NCBI GenBank assembly: GCA_015075625.1
Contig: JABTTZ010000002.1
Span: 930,001 to 994,000 of the forward strand
Direction: 5' to 3'
From: Anaerolineales bacterium
Lineage (GTDB): Bacteria; Chloroflexota; Anaerolineae; Aggregatilineales; UBA2796
DNA length: 64,000 bases
Made by a program: the position numbers and the translations under genes
Notes under the pieces: generated by a model
The model's database searches: none
What the model saw: only the letters and a program-made list of their open reading frames with translations
Told to the model about the DNA's origin: nothing
Shown here: positions 1-8,286 of the stretch, one piece after another
Layout of the letters: the number at the start of each line of letters is the position of its first letter
Position numbering within the stretch: the first letter of the stretch is position 1

Positions 1-30
1 GAGATCGTCCAGCAGTTGCGTGGATTTCAT
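1..30 (-). CDS. 5' end of an unidentified gene cut by the window edge
   Basis: Reading the reverse strand, a GGGAGGG ribosome binding site lies about 7 nt before an ATG at position 30. It opens a frame beginning MKSTQLLDDL that is still open at the window edge. Only ten codons are visible, so no product can be named. It is transcribed away from the neighbouring Crp/Fnr gene in the same direction, with about 195 nt of AT-rich leader between them. The strong Shine-Dalgarno is the main support. Confidence 0.4.
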   Translation of the reverse strand, partial: MKSTQLLDDL

Positions 31-225
31 TTGATAGCCCTCCCGTTAGCGCTTAATGTGGGATGGTTTAGCTGCGAGGCATGTTTGTGTAATCCATGAA
101 ACTTAAAGCTCCCATCCATTTATGTCTTTAGCATAAAGTAACGGGAACGATGTGTATTTAAGCTGGCTTAAAAGGGAATATGCTGGGTGTCATTGATCAC
201 AGGAAAAACGTGACAAATAACACGA

Positions 226-894
226 TTAGAGCATGGCAATAGAGCGAAGGATGAGTTCGTTTACAATGACAATTCGGTGACGATCAAACTGGATTGCCCC
301 TGCCTCTTCTAGAGAATGCAGCATATTGCTGATCGTCTGGGGAGTGGTATTGATATGTGCCGCAATAGCAGTACGAGTGATACCAGGACCACTGAGCGAA
401 GGGTCTTCAGCCTGTTTCAGTAAAAAACGGGCGAGCCGAACAATGACCGAATACAACGCCAGATCTTCGATTTGCCCGACTAGAGACCGCACACGTCCTG
501 CCAGCAAGCTGATTACATTGAATGCAATCTGCGGATTTTGGATCAGGACATATTTTATGACTCCCGACGGCACCAACCATACAAAGGCTTTTGAACTCAA
601 GGCAGCAGCATTGGCGGGATTATCGCCTCCATCCAGCGCACTGATGTCGTTGAATGTCTTACCCGGTCCGCACAGATGCAGTATATGTTCTTCACCCATC
701 TGATTGAGCTTGAAAATTTTGATAGTTCCTTTTTCAACAATCCATAACCCTTCGGCGGGTTCGCCTTCTAGAAAGATCATTTCCCCGCCAGAAAAAGTCC
801 GCAACGCAGTCCTTTCCGCAATATACGTGAGTTCACTTTCAGCTATACCTTCAAAGTAGCTAATGGATTTAATGTGATTTTGAACTGTCGCCAT
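226..894 (-). CDS. Crp/Fnr family transcriptional regulator
   Basis: A 222-residue regulator of usual Crp/Fnr size. The first ~120 residues form a cyclic-nucleotide-binding-type jelly roll (IFLEGEPAEGLWIVEKG, then a PGKTFNDISALDGG segment). The C-terminal ~70 residues are a Crp-type helix-turn-helix (TRTAIAAHINTTPQTISNML). No N-terminal cysteine cluster for an FNR iron-sulfur centre is seen, so it resembles Dnr/Nnr or other cNMP-fold sensors more than classical FNR. The ligand is unknown. The start at 894 is chosen because AGAGGT lies about 12 nt upstream and the length fits the family. An ATG at 939 is possible; the longer in-frame extension to 1131 has no family support. It could be the factor that binds the FNR-type box before nirK at 56.3 kb, but that is inference. 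The surrounding DNA is more AT-rich than most of the window. Confidence 0.88.
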   Translation of the reverse strand: MATVQNHIKSISYFEGIAESELTYIAERTALRTFSGGEMIFLEGEPAEGLWIVEKGTIKIFKLNQMGEEHILHLCGPGKTFNDISALDGGDNPANAAALSSKAFVWLVPSGVIKYVLIQNPQIAFNVISLLAGRVRSLVGQIEDLALYSVIVRLARFLLKQAEDPSLSGPGITRTAIAAHINTTPQTISNMLHSLEEAGAIQFDRHRIVIVNELILRSIAML

Positions 895-1563
895 CGCAAG
901 GATACACACCTCTTGTGGTTCAAGAATTGGATTCTTCATATTTCTAGCAACCGAACACTGAACAAATGGACGAAGGAAAAGGGATTGAAGGCGGAGGAAA
1001 CTAGGATTAAGGTTAAATGACCAAACAAAACCGAACCGGAGTAGCCAATGTGAACAATCGCCATTCCCCACTTGTATAGTATCCTGCTTGAGCGAGTGCT
1101 GCCATTGGTAGGTCAGTGGTGTGGCAGCCATATGACGAATCTGATCGTGCTGATGATGGGTTTGTACCGAGGGCGAAGTGTGTATTGTCCCACAATAATG
1201 AACGACTCAGGCTGAGTGGTCACGATCTTCCTCATGATGTAGCCCTTTGTCCTCTTTCGTACTGCGCTCATGGGGAAATACCCAACACCCCCCGCGCTGT
1301 CAGTTTCTATAGCGTGGTCATGGCGTTCAGGTCTTTATCACCCTTCATGCTTACATTTTATGCCACCTGCTCAAGACAGAATGGGCAAGGGACGCCGCGC
1401 CGGAACTTTTGGCAGCAAGCGATGATCGAACCGGGACCGTATGCGGTGGGGGCGCTTTGCGCGTGGATCAGTGTCCCGCTGGCGTTCCTCGTCTACCTGA
1501 TCCGGACCTTGTTTTACATTGTGCCGCCAGCGGGAAAGACGGCGGAAGGGGAAGTGCCTACAG
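895..1563. other. Gene-poor stretch, possible truncated membrane ORF
   Basis: No confident gene. Bases 895-1400 are AT-rich with no coding signature. From about 1422 a short reading frame on the plus strand has high GC3 and encodes one hydrophobic helix (YAVGALCAWISVPLAFLVYL). It then runs straight into the 155-bp repeat at 1564. It may be the stump of a membrane-protein gene whose end was replaced by the repeat; this is weakly supported. Confidence 0.25.
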
Positions 1564-1723
1564 CATTTTTCAAGGAGATTGACCCCTTAGTGGTTGACAG
1601 CCCTGCTTATCACGATATACTTATCGATGGGCTAGGCGGTGGTGATCTAAGGGGTAAACGAGCGACGCCCGCCCTTCTTGTAAGAAGGCTGGTTGCAGCC
1701 CAACCAGTGAGGGTACTGTAATA
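1564..1723 (+). repeat. Dispersed repeat C, copy 1 (twin hairpin)
   Basis: About 155 bp nearly identical to 62551-62704, with a shorter relative at 37188-37250. The conserved 3' part holds two adjacent hairpins: CTTCTT-gt-AAGAAG, then CTGGTTG-cagcc-CAACCAG. This copy ends 14 nt before the stop codon of the convergent propeller gene, so in that direction it could form a terminator. It has no coding capacity of its own. Confidence 0.8.
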
Positions 1724-1736
1724 AGCGTTGAACAGC

Positions 1737-3077
1737 TTACTGGCTGAACACCCACCCCACCAACACGACATACTGCATGTCCCCAGCGACAATCTGCACC
1801 TGACTTGCTGCGCCGCTGTTCGCCTCAATGATCGTCAGGGAGCGCTGCTCCCAACAATATTGAGAGAGTTCGCGGTATGCCAACCAACCGCCATCGGGCG
1901 ACCAGCGCAAAAAATCGCAACCCGGCGCGTAGTTGCCTGTGGGCAAAATCCCCTTCCCCTGATCGTAAGTACCGACGCCCACCCATTCGCGGATCACTGC
2001 CCCTTCGGTACTGCTCTCGCGGGCGCGGAAGGCAACCACCCCCGTCGTCGGGTTTTGCGCCCATTCCAAGACAGCTACGGGGTTCGTCGTGGCGATCAAG
2101 GGGATTGAGCGTCCGCTGATGATTTCGTGGGCAGCCGTCCGGCTGGCGACGCGGGGCGGCTTTGGGGCGGGGTCGGCGTTGTAAACGCCCTCTAGGTAGC
2201 TGCCCACGAACAGTGTTCCCCGCTCAAACCAGTTCAGCGTGTTGCGGGTCACGGTGCGGACGGGAATGTCCCCGACGATGAGCGCTGCGCCATTTTTGCT
2301 CACTTGGCTTAGCCCCCCCGGTCCAACGACGAATACTTCACTAGGGGCGCTGTCGTCGCAAGGAGTAGCAAAGGCAAGCGCCGTGCCATCGGGCGACCAC
2401 GCCAAGCCGCATATCGGATCGACTTGGAAGGGGGACAAGACAGTCACTGGCGCGGTGTAGTCTTGCCGTCCGGTGGCAAGGGTGAAGATGGTCAGGCTGT
2501 ATTCCACCTGCCCATCGCCCCGCGTGCGGGCGGTGATCCCCGCCAAGCGTCGTCCATCAGGGGAAAAGCGTCCCTCCACAAGGCTGTTCATCGTCGGGAG
2601 AGGGGTTGCCTTCAGGTTGACGGCGTTGTAGAGCGCGCGGTAAAGGTTCGGTTTGCGGTTGAGGTAAGTGAAATTCATCCCATCGGGCGACCACGCCACT
2701 TCAGCGTAATCGGCAAGCGGGGTGGGGTTGGCAATCACCGTGTAGGTCGCCGTTTTAATATCCAAGAGCGCCAAGCCAAAAATCTGTGGGGCGCTGCCAA
2801 AACCGAGGACGGCGTAGCGTCCTGTTGGGGAGAGAAACGCCCTGACGAGGGGATAACCGTTCGGCGCATCGAGCAAAAAGCGCGGGGCTGGCACACCGGT
2901 GATCGGGTTGATCGTATAGAAGGTCAGACGCGATCCGCTGCCATCAATATAGGCGAACTCATACCCCTGATAGCCCGCTTGCCCGCGCACAATTCCCGCT
3001 GGTGCGGCGGGAACGGCGAGGATAAAACAAACGATGATTCCCACAAGGGCGCTGATGCGCCGTCGAAACCGGCTCAT
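1737..3077 (-). CDS. Secreted PD40 / TolB-like beta-propeller protein
   Basis: A 446-residue exported protein. Residues 1-28 form a signal peptide (MSRFRRR, then a hydrophobic core ending near PAAPAG). The mature part has repeated blades with the PD40/WD40-like signature: AWSPDG, RFSPDG, AWSPDG and RWSPDG. This predicts a periplasmic or cell-surface propeller like TolB's C-terminal domain, with a structural or binding role rather than catalysis. The start at 3077 follows GAGGAG at good spacing; the longer frame to 3146 would bury the signal peptide. The gene stands alone, divergent from the HAD phosphatase. The binding partner cannot be told from sequence. Confidence 0.8.
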   Translation of the reverse strand: MSRFRRRISALVGIIVCFILAVPAAPAGIVRGQAGYQGYEFAYIDGSGSRLTFYTINPITGVPAPRFLLDAPNGYPLVRAFLSPTGRYAVLGFGSAPQIFGLALLDIKTATYTVIANPTPLADYAEVAWSPDGMNFTYLNRKPNLYRALYNAVNLKATPLPTMNSLVEGRFSPDGRRLAGITARTRGDGQVEYSLTIFTLATGRQDYTAPVTVLSPFQVDPICGLAWSPDGTALAFATPCDDSAPSEVFVVGPGGLSQVSKNGAALIVGDIPVRTVTRNTLNWFERGTLFVGSYLEGVYNADPAPKPPRVASRTAAHEIISGRSIPLIATTNPVAVLEWAQNPTTGVVAFRARESSTEGAVIREWVGVGTYDQGKGILPTGNYAPGCDFLRWSPDGGWLAYRELSQYCWEQRSLTIIEANSGAASQVQIVAGDMQYVVLVGWVFSQ

Positions 3078-3263
3078 AACTCGCTCTCCTCTGTGCATTG
3101 CTTGGGCAACAGGCGGGTCATTTCCCGTCATTATGCCGGAGAGCATAACGAGTTTTGGGTAGGTTTGCGAGAGGCATTCCTACACGATCCAAACGCCCCC
3201 TTTAAGGAAAACCTTCACGGGTAAGGTGCGACAGCCACGCAGAAACCGTTATAATCTTCCTTC

Positions 3264-4097
3264 ATGAGCGACTACAACCATTCCACCCCAATTGACTTGA
3301 TTGCCGTTGATGTGGACGGCACACTGTTGAACACCCACCATGAAATCACCCCCCGCACGGAGAGCGCTCTTCAAGAGGCGATTCGACGTGGGATTAAGGT
3401 GGTCATTGCTACCGGACGCCCCCGCCTCACCACACTCCCTGTCTTGAACAAACTGCAATTGACGACGCCGGGTGTGTTTATGCAAGGCTTGAACATCTAC
3501 AACGCCGATGGCACGCTTCGCCACAACACCTACATGGCTGCCGAAATTGCCAAACACGCCATTGAGTTCATCGTCGCCTGTGATCTGACTGTCGTCCTCT
3601 ATAACGGGGATATGATTGCCACCCGTCGCCGTAACGCGCTGACGAACACGCTCCAAAGCTATGCCGAACATCCGCCCACCGAATGGGGCGATCAGTTGGT
3701 TGACTTGCCCGCTGCCCATCCGGTGAATAAGCTGATCATCATTGACGATCCGGCGCGGATTCCCGACATTCGGCGCGATCTGCTCGCCCATCTTGGCGAA
3801 GAACGCGCCTCGGTACTAACTTCACTTCCTCAGTTTTTGGAAGTCCTCCCTCGTGGGACATCGAAGGGGGCGGGGTTGGCATGGCTGTTGAAGGATATGG
3901 GTGTCTCGCCAGAGCGCGTCTTGGCAATTGGCGACGGCGAAAACGATATTGAGATGCTCGAACTCGCCGGGGTTGGCGTGGCAATGGCAAACGGGCATGA
4001 GCATTTGAAACGGGTTGCCAATTACATCACCCTGACGAACGATCAGGATGGCGTTGCTCACGCTATCAAAACGTTTATCTTTGGGCAGCATACCTAA
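3264..4097 (+). CDS. Cof-type HAD-IIB family hydrolase
   Basis: A 277-residue cytoplasmic phosphatase of the HAD superfamily, subfamily IIB (Cof/YidA-like). Motif I is VDVDGTLLN near residue 14, giving the nucleophilic and acid/base aspartates. Motif II is the Thr of VIATGRPR. Motif III Lys is probably in TSKGAGL, and motif IV is IGDGENDIEML near residue 220. The C2-type cap lies between motifs II and III. These enzymes dephosphorylate sugar phosphates, flavin or pyridoxal phosphate; the substrate cannot be assigned. The epimerase gene follows after 12 nt, so the two are probably one operon acting on sugar phosphates. Confidence 0.9.
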   Translation: MSDYNHSTPIDLIAVDVDGTLLNTHHEITPRTESALQEAIRRGIKVVIATGRPRLTTLPVLNKLQLTTPGVFMQGLNIYNADGTLRHNTYMAAEIAKHAIEFIVACDLTVVLYNGDMIATRRRNALTNTLQSYAEHPPTEWGDQLVDLPAAHPVNKLIIIDDPARIPDIRRDLLAHLGEERASVLTSLPQFLEVLPRGTSKGAGLAWLLKDMGVSPERVLAIGDGENDIEMLELAGVGVAMANGHEHLKRVANYITLTNDQDGVAHAIKTFIFGQHT

Positions 4098-4109
4098 AGG
4101 AGTCCTTTG

Positions 4110-5018
4110 ATGAAACTGGGATTTGTGACCGCGATTTTGCCCGACCTCTCCCTTGAGGAGGTTCTGAAATTTGCCGCTGAGACCGGCTACGATTGCGTCG
4201 AGGTGATGTGTTGGCCCCTCGGCAAGGCAGAGCGCCGTTACGCGGGGGTGACACACCTTGATGTGACGAACTTCACCGCCGCCGATGCTGCCCGCGTCAA
4301 TGCCCTGACGCAGCAGTATGGGGTGAGCATTTCCGGCTTGGGCTACTATCCCAACCCACTGACGCCCATCCTTGAGGAACGCACCGTCTACGTGGATCAC
4401 ATCAAGAAAGTGATTGCCGCCTCAAACCTGCTTGGCGTTGGGGTGATGAATACCTTCGTCGGGCGCGATCAGGTCAAGACGATTGACGACAATTTCCCCG
4501 TTTTTGAATCCGTCTGGCAGCCCATTTTGGAATTTGCCGAGAGTCAACAAGTGAAGGTGGGCATCGAAAATTGCCCGATGCTGTTTAGCAACGATGAATT
4601 CCCGGGCGGCAAGAACATGGCGATTTCGCCTGATGTGTGGCGGCGGATGTTTGCCCGTTTTCCGACGCCCTATTTCGGTTTGAATTTCGATCCCTCGCAC
4701 TTAGTGTGGCAGTTCATTGATTACGAGCGGGCGATCTATGAGTTTCATGGGCGGTTCGTCCATGCGCACGCCAAAGATTTGAAAGTCCGCTATGATGTGC
4801 TGTACGAGCGTGGGGTGACGGGTTTAGGGTGGTCAACGCCAAAGCTCCCGGGCTTGGGCGATGTTCATTGGGGAAAGTTCTTCTCGGCGCTCAGCGATGT
4901 GGGCTATAAGGGGGCGGTCTGTGTAGAGGTCGAAGATCGCGCCTATGAGGGGGCGCTGGCGGATCGTAAACGCTCCCTAACGCAGAGCAAGCGCTATTTG
5001 GAACAATTCATGCGGTGA
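4110..5018 (+). CDS. Sugar phosphate isomerase/epimerase (AP-endonuclease-2-like TIM barrel)
   Basis: A 302-residue xylose-isomerase-like TIM barrel. Visible metal-site signatures are [10 protein letters not shown] (strand 2), GIENCPML (Glu), [10 protein letters not shown] (Asp/His), VHAHAKDLK (His-x-His, Lys/Asp) and [11 protein letters not shown] (final Glu). This pattern is typical of proteins annotated as sugar phosphate isomerase/epimerase in inositol or rare-sugar catabolism; the exact sugar is unknown. The ATG at 4110 has AAAGGAG 7 nt upstream, better than the TTG just before it. It sits immediately downstream of the HAD phosphatase, probably co-transcribed. Confidence 0.88.
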   Translation: MKLGFVTAILPDLSLEEVLKFAAETGYDCVEVMCWPLGKAERRYAGVTHLDVTNFTAADAARVNALTQQYGVSISGLGYYPNPLTPILEERTVYVDHIKKVIAASNLLGVGVMNTFVGRDQVKTIDDNFPVFESVWQPILEFAESQQVKVGIENCPMLFSNDEFPGGKNMAISPDVWRRMFARFPTPYFGLNFDPSHLVWQFIDYERAIYEFHGRFVHAHAKDLKVRYDVLYERGVTGLGWSTPKLPGLGDVHWGKFFSALSDVGYKGAVCVEVEDRAYEGALADRKRSLTQSKRYLEQFMR

Positions 5019-5077
5019 GCGAAGGCGCGTTGAGGGGGTAAACCGGACATAGTGTACCACTAGGGAATTGAGCGGAT

Positions 5078-6478
5078 ATGCTGAATGCATTAGAGGTTAT
5101 TCAAACCGGAAATGCTGAACTGGAGCAGCGTTTTGCAGACAAGCTACGTGTGAATACACGTTTAAGTCGACAGCTTGTCAGTTTTCAGGCGAACAAAACC
5201 AAGCCAGCCTACCGTTGGTTCAAATACAAAGAGGGTTTCTCCGAAGCGCTCGTTCATTACCTCATCGAGACGTTGGGTATGGATCAAGGCAGACTCCTTG
5301 ATCCATTTGCCGGGATAGGAACGGCGCTCTTTACCGCAAGTGAATGCGGTTTGGAAAGTGTTGGTATAGAGCTGCTCCCGGTTGGGTGTGAAATTATTGA
5401 AGTTCGTCAGCAGATACAAGAGCGGCGGCATGAGCTGCGCGACGTTCTCGATCACTGGCGAACAGAAAAACCATGGTTGGGGCATCATCCGCATTGGTCG
5501 TTTCCACATCTTCGGATCACCTCAGGCGCATTCTCTTCTGAAACACAGCTTGCCTTAGAGCGGTATATGACAGCGGTGACGGGTGAGGAATCCATTGCTG
5601 CTCGGCTACTACGCTTTGCCGCACTATGTGTGCTGGAGGAAATCAGCTACACCCGCAAGGATGGTCAATGTCTTCGGTGGGATTACCGTTCTAATCGGCG
5701 GCAGGGAGCAAAACCTTTCAACAAAGGGAGGATTTACACCTTCGATGAGGCGATTCTAGTGAAGTTGGCTGAAATCAGCGACGACCTTCAACCGAGGCAA
5801 GGTATGTTGGATTTGTTCCCTGTCAGTCAACAATTGGGTCCCCTTGACGTTATTCAAGGCTCTTGTCTCGATGTTCTGCCGACCCTAAAAACTGCCTCAT
5901 TCGATGGATTAATCACCTCGCCGCCTTATGCCAATCGCTACGATTATACGCGCACCTATGCCCTTGAACTGGCGATGCTCGGTGTGGATGAAACGCGCCT
6001 TCGCGCTCTGCGTCAGGCGATGGTGTCCTGCACAGTAGAAAACAAAGACAAACGGGGATTGTCGCACGTTTTCACGACTGACCAGTACGCTGCGGCATCA
6101 TCAGCATTTACAGGGCAGCGGGAACTTCAGTCAATTTTGATCTATTTGGAGCAACAGAAAACAGCAAAGACACTTAATAATTCGGGTATTCCACGCATGG
6201 TGCGAAACTACTTCTTTGAGTTATCACTTGTGATTTTCGAGTGCGCCCGTTTGCTTAAGCCTGGTGCGACGTTTGTGATGGTCAACGATAACGTTCGTTA
6301 TGGCGGCGCGACCATCCCCGTTGATCTCATCCTCTCCGACTTTGGGGAACAGGCGGGCTTCACTGTGGAATCGATCTAGGTGCTGCCGACAGGAAAAGGT
6401 AACAGCAGCCAACAAATGGGTGCACATGGGCGGGAAGAACTGCGCAAGTGCATCTACATTTGGCGGCGTAAGGGATAG
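5078..6478 (+). pseudogene. DNA methyltransferase (SPPY type) interrupted by an amber codon
   Basis: Residues 1-433 encode an S-adenosylmethionine-dependent DNA methyltransferase of the N4-cytosine/N6-adenine group. The AdoMet motif DPFAGIGTALF is near residue 73 and the catalytic motif TSPPYANRYDY near residue 280. At 6377-6379 there is a TAG exactly where relatives read Ile-Trp-Val-Leu-Pro. The same frame then continues for 32 codons with conserved tail sequence (VLPTGKGNSSQQMG, then REELRKCIYIWRRKG) and ends at 6478, 2 nt before the next gene. The simplest reading is a TGG-to-TAG nonsense change that removes the last strand of the fold. Readthrough or a sequencing error are alternatives. 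It pairs with the nuclease gene downstream as a restriction-modification unit. GC content is lower than in the flanks, which suggests acquisition. Confidence 0.8.
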
Positions 6479-6480
6479 CC

Positions 6481-7023
6481 ATGTCCCCAAAGCCCAACAG
6501 AGCAAACAGTACCGCATGGACATTGGATCAGCTTGCCAAAAGTGCATTCTTCCGCCGCAAACTCCATGAATGGAAATTGCTAGAAGTGGCTGAAATGCTC
6601 AATCAAGTGCGGGGCGAAGACTTGGTTTGGACGGATTTGACTATTAGTGAACAGGCATGGAACAAGATCATTCATCGCGGCATCAAACCCGTGATTGTGT
6701 TTGCACATCCGCATGTCTTACAAACCGTCCCCGGTTCAGCGGGCTACTATCGCATGTTGGCAATGGTGCGTGCCAATAAGAATACAGAGCGCGGTATACA
6801 GTCTGTAGCAGCCCAATGTAAACGTTACACGGCGACAGTCGGCGTTGAGACTGCCCGCGAATTTTACGGATCACTTCAAGATAATGGCATTGATAAGGGG
6901 TATCTGGTTACCACCAGCAATTTCAGTTTGGAATGTCGAGCATACTGCCAGCGTCATAATATTATCTTGGTGAATGGCTTAGAAATTGCCAGAGACATTA
7001 AACGCTTTGGGCTTCGCCTCTAG
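6481..7023 (+). CDS. Restriction endonuclease with Mrr-like C-terminal half, probably inactive
   Basis: 180 residues. The C-terminal 85 residues match the Mrr-type nuclease core: QCKRYTATVGVETAREFYG, then GIDKGYLVTTSNFS and NIILVNGLEIARDI. The N-terminal ~95 residues (HRGIKPVIVFAHPHVL, SAGYYRML) look like the recognition part of a type II enzyme. In Mrr-type nucleases a GDGGID segment carrying the metal-binding Asp precedes QxKRY. Here that segment is absent and YYRML is joined to QCKRY by about 20 unrelated residues, so an internal deletion is likely. The gene starts 2 nt after the methylase tail, as in a type II operon. Target sequence unknown. Confidence 0.65.
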   Translation: MSPKPNRANSTAWTLDQLAKSAFFRRKLHEWKLLEVAEMLNQVRGEDLVWTDLTISEQAWNKIIHRGIKPVIVFAHPHVLQTVPGSAGYYRMLAMVRANKNTERGIQSVAAQCKRYTATVGVETAREFYGSLQDNGIDKGYLVTTSNFSLECRAYCQRHNIILVNGLEIARDIKRFGLRL

Positions 7024-7431
7024 CCTACCAACATTCATCACTGCCTGTTCTTATGCAAAGTGGGCAAACACCCTACAGGGCGTCTGCCATGGGGTGGGGA
7101 TAGAATTCTTTTGTGTGTCTATCCTCTCTTTTCGGTGAGCTTGTACTATACTTAGACCTCGCATTCGGCAAGGACTTCCGCGACACCATAAACAATCGGC
7201 GCATCATAAACCGGATATCGGTTCTAAGTGGTTCACCTTTGGGCTTATTCTAAGGTATTTTGGTTTGTCGTTTCAGCCAAAGTGTACGCTAGGTGCTGAT
7301 CAAAATGGCGTCAGTATGCAGAAAAAAGAGGTCAAGAAAGCATCAAGAGGCACGAGGTAGTTCCCTCCCACAATCCGTGCCGCCTGTGGTATGCTCATGG
7401 TGTCTTTCAACGATAAAGGAAAATCCGAGCG
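7024..7431. other. Intergenic region with one degraded GC repeat
   Basis: About 400 bp with no gene signature on either strand. Near 7068-7098 there is a short piece (CCCTACAGGGCGTCTGCCATG) related to the GC hairpin family found elsewhere in the window. The 3' end supplies the leader of the NAD(P)HX repair gene, with AAAGGA about 10 nt before its ATG. No riboswitch or RNA gene recognised. Confidence 0.4.
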
Positions 7432-8286
7432 ATGCAGCGCGTCCTGACCACCGCCGACATGCGTGACCTTGAAGCCGCCGCCGATCAACAGGGCGTCAGC
7501 TATGCTCAGATGATGGAGACCGCCGGCACCGCCATTGCCGGACGGGTGATGACCCTTTTGGAGGAGGTGTGGTATCTCGATCACCCTCGTGTTCTCATTT
7601 TGGTGGGGACGGGCAACAACGGCGGGGATGGGCTTGTCGCCGGGCGGCTGCTTGCCGAGCGGCTGAAGGCGGCAGAGCGCGAGGGGCAGATTGTCCTCGC
7701 CTTTTTGCGCATGGCGGAGACAGAGCGTGGCGATCTTGCCCTGCGGGCGAAAGCGGCGGGCTGTAGTTCCCTTGATGGAACGAATGGCGAGGCGCTGCGG
7801 GCGGCGGTGGCGGGCGCTGATGTGATCGTTGATGCACTGTTGGGGACGGGGACGCGCTTGCCTTTGCGCGGGGAGATTGTGCCGATGCTGCAAAATGTGC
7901 GGCACACGGTGGATGCGCTGCGGGCGGGGAAAGCCTCAGCGCTCCATGACGTGATATTGCCCCTTGAGGGGGACGACCTTTTGTCCACCCACCCCTACAT
8001 CATCGCGGTGGATGTCCCTTCGGGGATGGATGCCGATACGGGCGTGCTGGCGGAAACGCCGCTTGCCGCCGACGAGACGATCACCTTTGAAGCGGCAAAA
8101 CCGGGGCATTTTCTGTTTCCGGCGGCAGAGGTGGTTGGACACCTTGCCATTGCCTCGCTGAACCTCCCCCCAAACCTTCCAGAAGGAGCGTCCAGCGCAC
8201 CTTTGTGGCGAACGCCGCAGCCATGGGTGAAAAGCTGCCCAAACGTCCCCGCAGCGCCCATAAGGGGACGTTTGGCAAGGTCTTGA
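7432..8286 (+). CDS. nnr: NAD(P)H-hydrate epimerase domain (YjeF N-terminal), frameshifted from its dehydratase half
   Basis: The first ~240 residues are a YjeF_N Rossmann domain that interconverts R- and S-NAD(P)HX. Signatures are VLILVGTGNNGGDGLVAGRLL, VIVDALLGTG, and IAVDVPSGMDADTG for substrate and K+ binding. In most bacteria this is the N-terminal half of one bifunctional protein. Here the frame runs into about 40 unrelated residues after NLPPNLPEG, while the dehydratase half continues in the -1 frame from the same place. A run of six C at 8166-8171 is the likely slip point. It may be a one-base deletion, a sequencing error, or -1 frameshifting on C-CCC-CCA. First gene of an nnr-pgeF-yggS operon. 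Confidence 0.85.
   Translation: MQRVLTTADMRDLEAAADQQGVSYAQMMETAGTAIAGRVMTLLEEVWYLDHPRVLILVGTGNNGGDGLVAGRLLAERLKAAEREGQIVLAFLRMAETERGDLALRAKAAGCSSLDGTNGEALRAAVAGADVIVDALLGTGTRLPLRGEIVPMLQNVRHTVDALRAGKASALHDVILPLEGDDLLSTHPYIIAVDVPSGMDADTGVLAETPLAADETITFEAAKPGHFLFPAAEVVGHLAIASLNLPPNLPEGASSAPLWRTPQPWVKSCPNVPAAPIRGRLARS

Noticed and set aside
181-225. Possible FNR box (ATTGATCACAGG) near the Crp/Fnr gene
   Set aside because: Only one half-site matches; the second half is absent, so autoregulation through such a box is not supported.
1116-1721. 201-codon plus-strand frame before the propeller gene
   Set aside because: First half lacks coding character, last 50 codons lie in repeat C; only the middle has weak coding signal, recorded as a possible stump.
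2424-3224. 266-codon open frame opposite the propeller gene
   Set aside because: Composition and repeats mirror the PD40 gene; the minus-strand gene has signal peptide, ribosome binding site and WSPDG blades.
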